Assembly (NCBI GenBank): GCA_022497155.1
Contig: MU385711.1
Span: forward strand, 930,001-994,000
Length of the DNA: 64,000 nucleotides
DNA from: Whalleya microplaca
Taxonomy: Eukaryota; Ascomycota; Sordariomycetes; Xylariales; Xylariaceae
Direction: 5' to 3'
Shown piece after piece: positions 12,000-24,178 of this stretch. The translations under genes and the position numbers were made by a program. Below the pieces are notes generated by a model. The model worked only from the letters and a program-made list of their open reading frames with translations, was not told where the DNA came from and did not search any database. Numbering within the stretch: the first letter of the stretch is position 1; the number at the start of each line of letters is the position of its first letter.

Positions 12000-12110
12000 A
12001 TATTAACAATAATATAATATATAATAATAATATTAATTAATAATTTATTAACAGATTACATTAACAATAATATAATATACAATAATAATATTAATTAATA
12101 ATATTATAAC
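12000..12110. repeat. Two-copy AT-rich direct repeat
   Basis: A stretch of roughly 55 bp, TTAACAATAATATAATATA followed by TAATAATATTAATTAATAAT, occurs twice in succession with a short spacer (about 12003-12053 and 12061-12105). It lies between the chromodomain and the extra 3' frame of the older element. Role unknown; it may simply be RIP-degraded duplicate sequence. Confidence 0.5.
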
Positions 12111-12539
12111 TAACTCGATATAATAGCTAAACACTATTACCGGCACCTTTTTTATAATAATAATAACTTACTATACTTTTACTATATAATAATAATAATT
12201 TATTATAACCTTATTACTATTTTACAACCGACTTATATATATTTTAATTATATATATTTTATATATATATATCTTTTTTTATAAATACTTTCCTACTTTA
12301 ACTACTTTAATTTTACGGCTTTTATTTTTTATAACCGCCTTTATTCTTATAGTAATTACAACTATAATAACTTCAACCATTAATATAATATCGATAATTT
12401 TTACGCCTAACGACATACCGTAAAAGCATATCGACATTTCTCACGCCTAATAATATACCGCAAAAGCATATCGATAATATCTAATAATCGATAACCAGTA
12501 ATATAACCAATTATTTCGATATAATTAATTAGGGAAAAA

Positions 12540-14410
12540 AAAAGATTAACCTAAAACCCTCGAAATAACGCCGTTTTTATAAAAAGAAAAAAGACATTAA
12601 TACGGTAATTAATAAAATTAAATCAGTAATAAAAATTAATAATTTCGTAAATAAATAATACCGTTTATACATTAATAAAAGCAACTATAAAATTAACGAT
12701 ATAGCCTTAGCTATATCTGCCGATAACTCTAAAAAATACTAAAAAAATATGATAAAATATTACCCGCTAAAAGAATACGTTAACGATAACAGTATTATAA
12801 AAGTATTACTTTAAATATTTCTTTATATATAATTAAGCGTTACTAAACTTTATCGAAACGTTAAATAAAAATTGGAATTAATTAGGCAAAAGGGATTATT
12901 ATCGAATTAATAAACCTATTAAAATTAGGAGCTTTTAACCGCTAAAAAGCTCGAAGCTATTAAAATATACAGCGATATCTTATAAAAAATAAAAGTAATA
13001 CCTAATATTATCGATACTTTATTTTACTAATACAGACTAGTTTAATTATTATAACTAAAAAGCGCTTAAATTATACCACCGTTCTAAAAAGCGACAGCCC
13101 CGGATTTAACGTAGCTAAAACCGGAACCCGACTAATTATTAACGTTAGATTTATCGACATTAAATTTACTTATCGATAATAACAAAAATGGCGATAAATA
13201 AGATAATAGTAATAGGAAATACGACAGTAACGAAGGAAATAATAATAATAGCGACCTAAAAAACAATAATAATAACGATAATAAAATGTTATTATAAAAC
13301 CTAATCCTAATTAAACCCGTTATTAATAATACGAAAGAAATAACATTAAGATTTCTTAAATCGGAAAATAATTTTACTATTAAAATCGCAGAAATCGAAA
13401 AAGCAATCCAAAATATATAATAATATAATTATATCGATAAAACGGAACTTAATAACGCAGTTAATAAAATACGAGTTAATATATTATAAATAATTAATAA
13501 ACTTAAAACAGATATCGTAAATAAGGACGAAATATAACGTTACGTTACCGAAATTTTATACCGCATTAATTTTAATATCGATAAAAAAATATATATAATT
13601 AATAAAAGTATCGACTAAAAGTTTAAAGCAATTAAAAAAAGCCTTAGAACTATTAACAATAATATCGATAAAAAAATAACAAGCGTATTATAATATTACG
13701 TACTATAATCCCAAATAGTAAATTATATAATAATAATTATCGATTTTAAATATCTAAAACGACATATTAAAAAGTAAATTAAGGAAGGGATAAAAGATTT
13801 AAGCCGTTAGATTAATTAATTAACGGTATAATTACTTAAATTAAAGCTTATACGAAACCCTACTTTATAACTATCGATATCGCTAATTAAAAAGCTGTTA
13901 ATAACTAAGCCATTATAACTAATTAAGCTATAGGAAGCATTAATTACGCTAACTAAAAAGCCTAAGCTAATTAAGCCAGAGGAATTAGTAACTATAGCAC
14001 AAGAACCTTAACTATTAACGATAGCATTAAAAGCTAAACTACCGCTAGTAGTGACGACTATATTAATAATAGCATTACTAAAAGTATCTATACCCGAGCC
14101 GTTGATACTACTAAAAGTATCAATGATACTTAAGCCTCCGAAGCTAAGTAAGCTTTCCAAAAAGCACCTTAAAAAACCAAAGCTAACTAAGTAATTACCG
14201 AAGCTAATCAAGCAAAAGCCGCTGAAATTAATTAAGCAAGAACCGCTTATTACTAAACTGCTAGTAAAGCTTTAATACGTTAAGAATGATAATGATAGCG
14301 ACGACGATAATAATATAGTATTATTTTTATATAAACTATAACCGCAACTAAAACGTAAAAGAAAGTCGTCTAGCGATCTTACGCCACTATCGAAAAAGCG
14401 TTAAAGCTTT
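12540..14410 (+). pseudogene. Extra 3' reading frame of the older gypsy element
   Basis: Downstream of the chromodomain a plus-strand frame reads on for nearly 1.9 kb with RIP-type stops. It contains TKLYRNVKQKLELIRQKG and LTAKKLEAIKIYSDILQKIK, which line up with LYREVKEKLKALQQEQ and LNKKQLKAFRLYSNAYNSVG of the nested element's extra frame. A Lys/Ile-rich, probably coiled-coil segment follows. Then come Lys-Pro-Leu repeats near 13900-14220, an acidic run (NDNDSDDDNN) and a basic run, KRKRKSSSDLTPLSKKR, near 14345-14400 that resembles a nuclear localisation signal. The function is not known. Homology to the nested element's frame is my inference by eye. Confidence 0.45.
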
Positions 14411-14421
14411 ATTTTCTGTCT

Positions 14422-14760
14422 ATTAGTATATATACTGCCTTTAGCATAAATCTTATTATTATTATCTTTACGGCATTTAATATAATTGGCATATATATTG
14501 CCTTTTATTATTAAAGTAATCTTTTATTACAGCATTAGTATATTAACTACCCTCGCTTATTAATTGGTATATATACTGCCTTTTATTAACAAAGCAACCC
14601 CTCGTTATAGCATTAGTATATATACTGCCTTATGTATAATCTTTATTATTAATTAATATATATACTATCTTTTGATATAATAACTAGTATCGATATATAT
14701 ATTATCTTTACGATATATTACCGCTTTTTTTGTCTCGACAAATATATATAGCATTAGTAT
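14422..14760. repeat. Degenerate palindromic array of the older element
   Basis: Near-palindromes of the form GGTATATATACTGCC or GGCATATATATTGCC recur at about 14426, 14488, 14537, 14566, 14616, 14655 and 14690, often preceded by GCATTA. They look like AT-shifted versions of the GGCAGTACGTATGCC units of the nested element, and they occupy the same place, after the extra frame and before the LTR. Read on the plus strand, several copies encode VYILP or AYILP. Confidence 0.6.
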
Positions 14761-14916
14761 TAATTAGGAAGCCATTAACTTTTTCTTTTGTTAATTTCTT
14801 TTATTACATTAAAAAGAGAGATAGAAAAGGATAAAACTATAGCTATACATAAAATCAAAATTAAGGAGAGTTTTTTTTATTATACTGAGAGAGATCGACG
14901 GGTCGTCGATTATTTC

Positions 14917-14929
14917 GTGAGGGGGCAGT
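14917..14929 (+). promoter_or_regulatory. Candidate polypurine tract of the older element
   Basis: GTGAGGGGGCAGT directly precedes the TGTTAGG end at 14930. It is a G-rich run in the same position as the tract of the nested element, and it suggests that the LTR after it is a 3' LTR in plus orientation. Confidence 0.45.
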
Positions 14930-15030
14930 TGTTAGGCTTTAGCTATAGCTATACATACTATACATATAAGTCCCTTCGGGACTTATTATTAATTAATAGA
15001 ATAAGCTTCATTACATCCATTGGTCTCACA
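14930..15030 (+). repeat. Probable short LTR (3' LTR of the older element, or solo)
   Basis: This 101-bp segment begins TGTTAGGCTTTA and ends CTCACA. The nested element's LTR, read in its own direction, begins TGTTAGGCTTTA and ends CCTCACA. The middle differs and is shorter. It contains a perfect 9-bp stem with a TTC loop, ATAAGTCCC-TTC-GGGACTTAT (14966-14986). The segment is clearly less AT-mutated than its surroundings. No 5-bp target duplication can be checked, because the matching 5' end is outside the window. Confidence 0.55.
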
Positions 15031-15056
15031 GTCGCATTAGAAATAAAATAATTTGT

Positions 15057-17330
15057 TTATAAATATTTAAAAAATATTAATAATATTTTATTTAATTTTA
15101 AACTAACGGAAATTATAGCTAATATAAAAAAAGCAATTAGTATAAAAACGCTGCTATTATTATCGGCTATTTATACGGTATTAATAGTCGTTCTCCTAAT
15201 TAAATTAAGGTTATTAAAATTACGGAATAAATATTTTATAATAATATTTTTAAAATGCGGGTATTTTTAAAAGTTATAGTTTATTATCGCATATAAATCA
15301 TATATTATACATTAATTACTTTATTACTAATAAAATTTCTCCGGAAAAACGTAAATTAGGAATAGGAAATAAAATAATAATAAACTATAAATAAATTTAA
15401 AATAGCGTTAATTAATATATCCTATTTAATTATACTCGATTATATAAACAGATATATTATCCGGCTTAAAATTAATACATTAAATATTAAATAAAAGTAT
15501 ATATTAAAATAAGAAATTAATAAATACGTTTAACCTATAAGGTTTAAATCTGGTATATAAAAAAAGCCAGAACTTAATTACAATATTACGAAACGAAAAT
15601 GTCTCGGGATAATTAAGTCTTTTTAACAATTACGAAATTATTTTTACGGCACAAGATTTATTTTCGAAACTAATATTAAAGTTTTAATCGCTTAATTAAA
15701 TAATAAATTTTTTAGCTTATTTAATATAATATTAACCCGATAAATAGCTTTTATTAAAATATTTAATTTCGAAATAAAATATATCCCTAAAAAACGATAT
15801 TAAATAGCGGATAATTTATTACGTAAACTATTAAAACTATCCGATAAACTAGATAATTAATAGGAAAAAAAAGTCGACAATTTTATTAATATCTAGTTTA
15901 ATATTTTTATAGCAAGAATATCTCGATTAAATAAACTAATATAAGAAATATTAAAATTCTTTTTATTATTTATTATTTTATACCTGCTAAAAAATTAATT
16001 TAAGGCTTCCTAAAAGATCGTAATATATTTTAGTACCCTAAAGTTATTTAATCGACTAAAAGGTTCTAATATAACAAGATAATATTGTGCGAAAATAAGC
16101 TTCCGGAATAAGGCTATTAAGTACGTAATTTAAAAGGGAATTTTATAGCGGAAACTTTATAAGAAATATAGCTAACGGCATATCGTTAATAATATTAATT
16201 AACGAAAGCGTATTATTAAAAATTATTACTCGAGAGTTAAAACGTATCGAGAACGTAAATCGACCTATAATAAAATAGTTAAGTTTTATTATTAAAAAAG
16301 ATATATTAGAAAATCTAAATTGCCGTTAAGTATTGCCTAAAATGCCAGCTTTTTACGGATAAACGATTTAAAAATTAAAGACTTTTTTTAACGCTAAAAT
16401 AATTATTAACTATTTAAATTATTAATGTTTAGTTTTTCCCGAACGATAATAGATATTTAGTTATTATCGAAATAAAAAATAAGCTATTAAAATAGCCTAA
16501 AGCTAAAGCACTAAAAAATATTATAGCAATTAAAGTATAAAAATTCCTTTAAGACTATATTTATACTAACTATAATATTTTTATAATAATTAAATATAAT
16601 AAAGGCTTAAAAAATAAAATAAAAATAACTAAAGGTATTATATAGTTAAATATTAAAATATAAATCGGACCTGTATATTATTTTTAGATATAAAAATAAA
16701 TAAAGATAAGCTATCGACCGATTATAAGATTTTTTATATATATAACGGGAAAAATTAGTAAATTATAAATTAAAAAGCTTAAAGCTATATTTTAGGCTAA
16801 TCGAATATTTATATAAAAATATAGGTTTATATTATATAAACTAGTTTATAATAGAAAACTTATTATACCGATTAAAATAGTTTTATTATTTTAGCGGGTC
16901 TTTAATTAGTCGGACATCTGTAATAAAGAAGATTTTATTATTAAAAAGGTAAAGATATTTAAATAATAAAATAAAGATATCGCGAAAGTAATATAGATTT
17001 TAATAAAAAAACGAAAAAAAGCGGCGGAACGAAATAATCGATAACACTTATTAAAAAAACAGTTAGAACTATTAAAATAAGGCAGCCTAGTTTTATTTTA
17101 TAATATAATATAAAATATCGATATATCTAAAAATAAAAAACTAAAATATAAATAGATAAAGCTTTATTAAATTATAAAAAAACAAAAATAAAATAAGTTT
17201 TTTTTTAAAAAATTAAACGGGGTAATATTATAAGAAATATTTTTTTTTAATCGACTAAAAGAATTTATTCGAGATATAAAAAATACTAGAAACCTAGCGA
17301 ACTTTACGATAACTATTAATTAGGTAGCTA
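15057..17330 (+). pseudogene. Third gypsy element: 5'-truncated pol (RT thumb, RNase H, integrase)
   Basis: One plus-strand frame reads through RIP stops as the end of a reverse transcriptase (EVRAFL-like region, then LLRKNV-WEWE). RNase H follows: RFKSGI, KPELNYNITKRKCLGIIKSF, LRNYFYGTRFIFETNIKVLI (15540-15735), IAFIKIFNFEIKYIPKKRY and IADNLLRKL near 15840. The integrase follows with RKSTYNKI, RYIRKSKLPLSIA and GLKNKIKITKGI, and a C-terminal region (NNRQHLLKKQLELLKQGSLVLFYN) near 17030-17110. The common gypsy forms are KPEQNYDTTKRECRG, LYGTRFIIETDAKVL and KHTAADGLSR. The polymerase active site is missing: the frame starts just after the LTR at 15030. This suggests that the older element landed in this one and that its 5' half lies left of the window. 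Confidence 0.72.
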
Positions 17331-20300
17331 TAATAAAATAAGAGATAATTAAAAAGGCTTTAAACTAACAGATAATAATATATTATATTAAAATAAAAAT
17401 ATATAAAAAGGCCCGGTAACTTATAGCCAGACTAAAAAGGTTAAGCCTAATAAAAATTAAAAAATTATAAAAGATAAAATACCTAAAGGGATAATTAAAA
17501 TCAGACTATTTAAAATATTATTAGCGGAGCGAAAAACCTATAATCGAATATTAAAAAAATAATACTAACAGATTAAATTATTTTTTTTTACGTTTTATAT
17601 AAATTAATATTTTATAAAAATAGGGTTTTATAAAGTTACGGCAAATATAAAAAAGTAATAAAAAAAAAGCTTAAATTAAAAAATATAACCGTAAACTTTA
17701 ATATATAACTAATTAATTAAATAAAAAAAACTATCGCGAGCTATAAATAAAGCTGCCTATAATCTCGGCAAAAAAAAACAGATTTCCTTAATAATTTAGC
17801 CTAAATATATATTACTTATAAAACGACTTATTAAAATAAAATTATCGTAATTAATATTGCTATTAAAAAAAGGATCTTTCGATCGATAAGTTTATAAATG
17901 TATATATTTTTTATTCCGGAATAAATATTTATTTACTTAAATACCGATTATATAATTTTTATATAAATTTCCGAATTAGCTTTTTATTAATCGATATTTA
18001 TAAAATAGCTATATTTTATTATAGCGCTTATTTTTAAAATTAACGAACCGATTTTTATAAAGCCGGTAAAAGACTTTATTATAAATATTATATTTTTAAA
18101 TAAAAACTCCAAATTATATACGGCGATTTTCGATTAAACGAAACATTAAGTTATTAATAAGGTTAATTTTACGGATTTCGATAAAAAAAAGGTATCGTTA
18201 ATCGAGGGAATATTTTGTTACTTTAAAATATTTAATATATTTTAAGGCAGGCTTTCATATTTAATTTTTATAATAAAATTTCGAAACTATAAATTCCTAA
18301 ATATAATACTGACTTTTTTTAAAACTATTAAAAAATTTAATCTTTATTAGTTAAATTATTTTATATTAATTAGCAGAAATTATATACGTTAAATAAAAAA
18401 AGGATTTATCCGGATAAATTTATTTATTATATTAGTTTTTAAAAAGTAGCGGCTTATATTATTTTTTTAAAATTAAAGTAGCTTATTTTTATTAGTCTTT
18501 AAATTAAAGCAATTAGGTTTAATATTAAAATAGGAACTAAAAATATAATTGACGTTTTTTATTATCGAATTAAAAGTTTTCGATTACTTAAAAATAGTAG
18601 ACTTAAAACGCAAAAGGAATTTAACGTTAAGGTATAAATTAATAGAAAAAAAAAACGACGAAAGTTTTTAGCTATTTGTATAACCGATTTACTTATTTTA
18701 AAAAAGAAGCGATAATAAAATAAAGCGGGATAAAGAAGTCGAGAAAAAAGATTATAGAAACTAGGGTTATTTTAATAAAATTTAATTCGATTAAATAACG
18801 GGAGTTTAATATTTGTTTTATAAATTTTAAAAGGAAAATTACCGATACGTATTTTATTTTAAATATTTATTAGATTTTAATAAATAGTTATAACTTAATA
18901 AAAATATTTAAAATTATTTAGCTTTTAATTAACGTTATTATAATAAAAGATTTAATTTTTAAATATAGAACCTTTTATAAAAAAAAGGGGAATAAATAAT
19001 TTACGTAAAAGCTTAATAAAAGGAGTTTTTTTTTTCCTTTTTGCCTTTTATATAATAATAAGCCTTACGATATAATTGTAAATAATTAATTAAGTGAATA
19101 CTATAAAGCGAAAATAGAAAATAAATAATTAGGTTGGTAATTATTAAAGGGAAAAAAGGATATAAAATATAAAAATAAAATAAATAAAGGGTATAATAAG
19201 TAGCCTAGAAAGTATACTAAAGTTAAATCGAGTAAGCCGACTTTTAAAATTAGTAATAACGATTTAAATACTTTATTATATTTAATATCTGGCTTATTAT
19301 AAGTTTAAATAACTGATTAAAAATAGGAAGGATTTTTTAATTTACCTTTATTTGTTATAAATTAAAACTTAGCGTAGAAAAGTTTTTTTTATACTAATTT
19401 ATTAATAACTCTTACTTAATTATCTGTTAATTTTTTTCTCTTACTTTTTATTATTTTTAATTAATTAGTTTAGTTTTTTTATAATTTTATATTAGCTTAT
19501 CGCTATAATATTATATCTTAAACCTTACTTTTTATATATTAAAATATCGTTATAGCTATTATAGTTTAAAAAGTTACCTAAAAAAAGGAAAAATAAGTAT
19601 AAAAACCGGAATAAAAATAAAAAAATTAATTAAGCGACTTATAAAAACCTTAAATTTATTTTAAAAGCTAATATTAAATTTAAGGCTACACCTAAAAATA
19701 AGGCTAAAATTAAGTTTGCGGCTAATTCCGACCCTAAATATAAGGCTAAAATAACCTTACTTATTAATTCGCCTTTATAAAAGTAGCTTCTTTTTTTAAA
19801 TTTTAATACGTTTGTTATAATAGCTAATATTAATTTTTATATTATTAATTAATTTTGCGGCTTTTTTATTAAAATATACAGACTTAAATCTTAGACTAAA
19901 AATAGGCTGTAATACTTAAGGCAAAAGATTAAGTAAATCGTTAATTTTTTAGAAATAGATTTCTTATTAATTAGAAATAATAAAATACCTAAAATTACTT
20001 TTAATCAAAACGCCCCTCTTAATTATAATAAAAATAAATAAAAGGTAAATAAAGTATTAAATTTATATAATGTTTTTTTTGTTTATTATAAGCGTTAATA
20101 TTATAATATTATTTTTATAACTGCTATAATTTAAATAAATATTACTACTTTTAAGAAAAAATTTATTAAAACGGAGGTTTACTTTAAGACTATTATAAAA
20201 TTTAATTAAAAGGTTATTTAAATTAATAATTAGTTCTTTTTTTAAATTGTCTTAAATAATCCCCGGTTTTTTATATTAATAATATTTATATATTTATATA

Positions 20301-21212
20301 ACCCTATAGCTACTAACGTTAAAAAAAGGCAGCCTTTATTTCTTTTTAATTATTATATTAATAAAAACTCGCATTACTTTTTTGTTTAATTTTATAAATA
20401 TTTGTAATAAAAAAAAAGCTCGGGCTGTTTTTAATTAATTGCGTTAGGTTTAAATTTAGTAAAATAATATAGTTTTTGCTTATATTAAACTTATTTAAAT
20501 AATATAATAGTAAAATAGGTTTAATTACGGCTTTTAAGTAGCTTACTTAATCTTTCGTTTTTTTCGCTCCCTTATTATATTTTTTCGCCTCTATAAAAAT
20601 TTTTATTCTATTAACGAAAAATAAGAAATAAAAAGCTAGATTACAAAAATAAAGCGAATAATAATTTATAAAATTATTAATTAACCCGATAGCTTTAATA
20701 AATTAAAATAAAAACCCGAACTTAAATTTACCTCTACCCCTAGCTTATTTTAAGCGAAAAAGATATCCCGACATTAGCCCAAACTATATAAAGCCTATAT
20801 AAGTTTCCTAAATTTCGATTAATATTAACCCTTTTTAAAAGAACGATAAAAAGCTGTTTATCGAAATAAGAAAGCTTATATTTTATATAAATAGGTAAGA
20901 AATAAATTTACCGCGTTAAAAAAATAACTATAGCCTACTTTTTTTATAAAATAAAATAGTTAGGCAGATTATAAAAAACGTATAGCTACTATTAATCGAC
21001 AAAAAACTCCTTTTTTTATTAAGCCTAATTAATTAAAACGTATAAAACGACATAGGTTTATTAGAAAATATATAAAATTAAATAAAAAAAAAGTAGTTAA
21101 GCTTAAAGCGAGAGCTTTTAAGAAATAAATAAGGTAAATATTTTTTACGTTTATATTAATTAATTAGATTTTCTTGTAATAAAGATATTTATAATAAAAT
21201 TTAGGAAGGATG
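17331..21212. repeat. AT-rich RIP-mutated repeat DNA, family not recognised
   Basis: The same AT-rich texture continues, with stops in all frames. The plus strand keeps long translatable runs if stops are ignored, such as LIARLKRLSLIKIKKL near 17415 and a Lys/Ala/Pro-rich stretch near 19620-19780. I could not assign them to a known transposon protein. The block ends abruptly near 21212 after AATTTAGGAAGGATGTTATA, which resembles the purine-rich end of a retrotransposon meeting a TGTTA-type LTR start. Confidence 0.6.
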
Positions 21213-21545
21213 TTATAGGGCTAATATGCTATAGCATATATATATCGCTTGTTTTTTTCTTTTACTCTTAAATAAAACATATATAGCTCAGATAGCCTTG
21301 TCGCCGAGAATAGACATATCTCTCCTTTCGATCAATCGCCGTTATAAGTGACTTTTTTTATTTCATCGCCTTGATTACCTCCGATCAGTTAAGCCATGAA
21401 GTGGCACCTCCTTTACCCTGACACCCTGTCCCAAGACAGTATTTATACCGCTGAGTCCAGAATATAACACGTAAGAATAGGAGTTCATATCTCATAAACA
21501 TTAGTAGGATCCAACATTTTACCCCTTCACGATCCCCTCTCCATT
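21213..21545. other. Spacer between the repeat block and the first gene
   Basis: Base composition returns to normal within a few hundred bases. A palindromic ATATGCTATAGCATAT lies at about 21228. No gene is seen. It would hold the 3' untranslated region of the minus-strand transporter. Confidence 0.6.
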
Positions 21546-23292
21546 TTAGTTTGCTGTGGGCTCCTCAGGACTCGGGGGTTTCCCACCAAGCCAGATATAA
21601 GCAACCACTGCTGCCGACGCCGCCCAAATGGCGAAACTCCAAGTCATAGTACCCCATCCCGCCGAGTCGACAACGTAACCAGACCACAGAGGTCCAACAG
21701 TTCCCCCAAGCGCAAAGGCCATGGTGAACAGCCCGTAGCCAAGGCCATATACACCCTTCTCTCCAAAGATGCCCGGGTGCTTGGCAGCCCGCTCCTCAAT
21801 GACGTAGCTGATTTCGGCCATGAGCGGCGTGTTAGAGAACGCGAGTGCGATTCCCAGGAGCGCGAGCAGGAAACCCAGGAGGATCTTCTGCTGGATGGTG
21901 TTCTCGGTCACGAAACGCAGGCAGACGAGCAACGGCACCGTGGAGCAGAAGCCGAATACCGAGGGCCATTTGGCGCCGTACCTGTCTGCGAGCCAGCCCA
22001 CGAAGGGGGACACGAAGCCCGGGACGAAAAGCGCCAGGAATAGAATACCGGCGGCGGTGGAGTTCCAGTGGAAGGTGCTCTGGACAAACAAGGCGAGTAC
22101 GGCGTCGAAGCCCATCCTGACAGTGGTCAGCTTAAGGGACTGCGAATATGAACATCTAGAATAACAACTTACATGATGCCGGCCTGGACAAAGAGGCCGT
22201 AGAGGGCAGCAAGTAGCCGAGGTGATTTGAGAAGGACGACGATGGGGCGTGGTTTCTTGGTGTGTGCAGCTGCAGGGTCTCCGGAGTTCGTTATATCCGC
22301 ATTCGTGGTCTCTCCATTGTCATCCTCGATTCTGATTGACTCAGTAGGGTTATTCTCCTTATCCGAATCCACAGCCGCAGCTGGCGACGAGGTGCCCTTC
22401 GAATCATCGGCACCTGGCGCCACGTGGGGAGTGGCTTTCTCGACGTCGGGCAGATTCCCATCTGTAAGTGGCAGACTCGGCCCCTCTTCCTTGATCCACT
22501 GCCTGGCGACCTTCTTCTCGATCATGAACAGCCGCAGGACGATATCCACCGCGATGACGCCGAAGGCGATGTAGTAGACGGCGTAGTACCCGGCCGCGGC
22601 ATAGACAGCCCCGCCTATCACCGGCGCGATCAGGAGGCCGACACTCATGGAGATGCCGACGTAGCCCATGGCGACTCCCACGGCGCTTTCCATGGTGTCG
22701 ACCAAGAGTGCGCAGCCTACACTCCATACCACTGCGGCGCTGAGTCCTTGGAGAAGTCTGCCGAGGACTAGGAGACCTATTGTGTTACCGAGACATAGCA
22801 GCAGTGTCGACGCGGCCAGGGCTATTAGCCCGATTAATAGCGGCCATCGTCGCGACGTCGTGTGGTCCGCATACAGTCCGGCCAGGGGGCTGCCGACGAA
22901 CAAGGCTACGCTGTAGCAGGCAAGCAGAATAGACGTCCAGTGCTGCACCTGGTCCTGAGGAATACCAACTTGCACCGTGAGCGAAAATGGTATCACGGGG
23001 ATAATTAGGGCATAGAAGAAAATATCAGTGAAAATGGCCAAGTTCACTATTGATCAGTCAGTATTTGGCGGCACATATATATCAAATTTTTAGTCTTAAA
23101 TTTAAGGAAACTCTCAGTTGATGAGTCGGGATTGGGCTATTTCGTACAGACGCGAACTAATCAGATGATGTACTAACCTGTGAGCACTATCAGAGTCGGC
23201 GAAGAGCGAATAGAAAGCAAATACGGCGGCTTGGAAGTGGAATCATTCCTAGTCCCCGAGAGGAATTGGCGCGCGCTGCCAAGTATGCCCAT
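21546..23292 (-). CDS. MFS transporter (DHA1 / vesicular amine transporter-like)
   Basis: This is a multi-spanning proton-coupled exporter or importer of small molecules. The gene has three exons on the minus strand: 23292-23178, 23046-22173 and 22116-21546. Introns of 131 and 56 bp have GT...AG borders, and the joined frame is 519 residues. The start ATG at 23292 gives MGILGSARQFLSGTRN, and an in-frame TAA lies upstream. Exon 1 joins exon 2 as LIVLTVNLAIFTDIFFYALI. Hallmarks are the first-helix motif FTDIFFYALIIPVIPFSL, the loop 2-3 signature GLYADHTTSRRWPLLIG, GRLLQGLSAAVVWSVG in helix 4, and a second half with GWLADRYGAKWPSVFG. A long polar loop with Thr/Glu/Asp-rich sequence sits between helices 6 and 7. 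Substrate unknown. It is the first gene beyond the repeat block. Confidence 0.92.
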
Positions 23293-24178
23293 CTTGATAA
23301 CTCTAAATGGTCTTGGAAATTATATACACACCTGCCCAGGGAATTGTACAAATTATAGGCAGAGGATTCTGGTTCTTCCAATGGCAGTTTTAACTACGAT
23401 GTAAGTAAGAGACTAGAACTAGTCCAACCTCCGATTTTTTTTATCTTGCCGATCTAAGTGGATAAAGATTGATGGATGAGGAGTCCGTGGCCTCCACGCC
23501 CGCTGGTGGGCCGGAACGTGAAGTCTACCGCCCGCATTGCTATAGGTCCACTCGTTATGGCGCGAGAGACGCATGAATGGGAAGAATAGACCCGGGCACG
23601 ATAATTTCCATCAATACAACATATTTGAATGAGAGCTATCTTTCAAAAATGTCGGTAAAGTTGATAAAGTTTTATACCTAGTGAGTTCAATATGTCCAAA
23701 CAAATAGTGCATATACCTACATACTCTGGGCCATATCAGGATGAGATACCTCCATCCTGTGGAACAGAAAATATTGATAGGAAAAATTGATATGCTGAGA
23801 TAAGTAAATATAGTGCGGAATAGGCTATTGAAATGTACCTGTAAGGTATGATGCCTTGGCATTGTAACGGTGGTGAGAAGGTTGTCAAGGTTGTAGAGGT
23901 CATAGAGTCCCGTGCAACATGAAACGGCCTGCCAGTAGTTGGTATGGTGGAACCAACTGCAAGCCAGCTGGCTGCTCCGTACAGGTCACAGTATATGTAC
24001 GGAGTATCTGTAAGCCGGGGTTATCGGGGTTAGGTAGCGCCCAACAATCAGGACAGGGATCCACTAGGTCCGGATTATTTTTCAATTGCTGATGTCTCTG
24101 CTGCAAGGCTGAAACCCTCCCAACTTCAATTCATATCATTATTTTTTGTTTACACCCCCCATTGTAACCCAGAACAAA
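23293..24178. other. Intergenic spacer between divergent genes
   Basis: No gene is seen. The region separates the minus-strand transporter from the plus-strand RRP7 and must hold both promoters. Open frames here are short and lack family likeness. Confidence 0.6.

Noticed and set aside
14008..14211. Minus-strand frame of 67 codons in the AT-rich block
   Set aside because: It is antisense to the Lys-Pro-Leu repeat part of the older element's extra frame.
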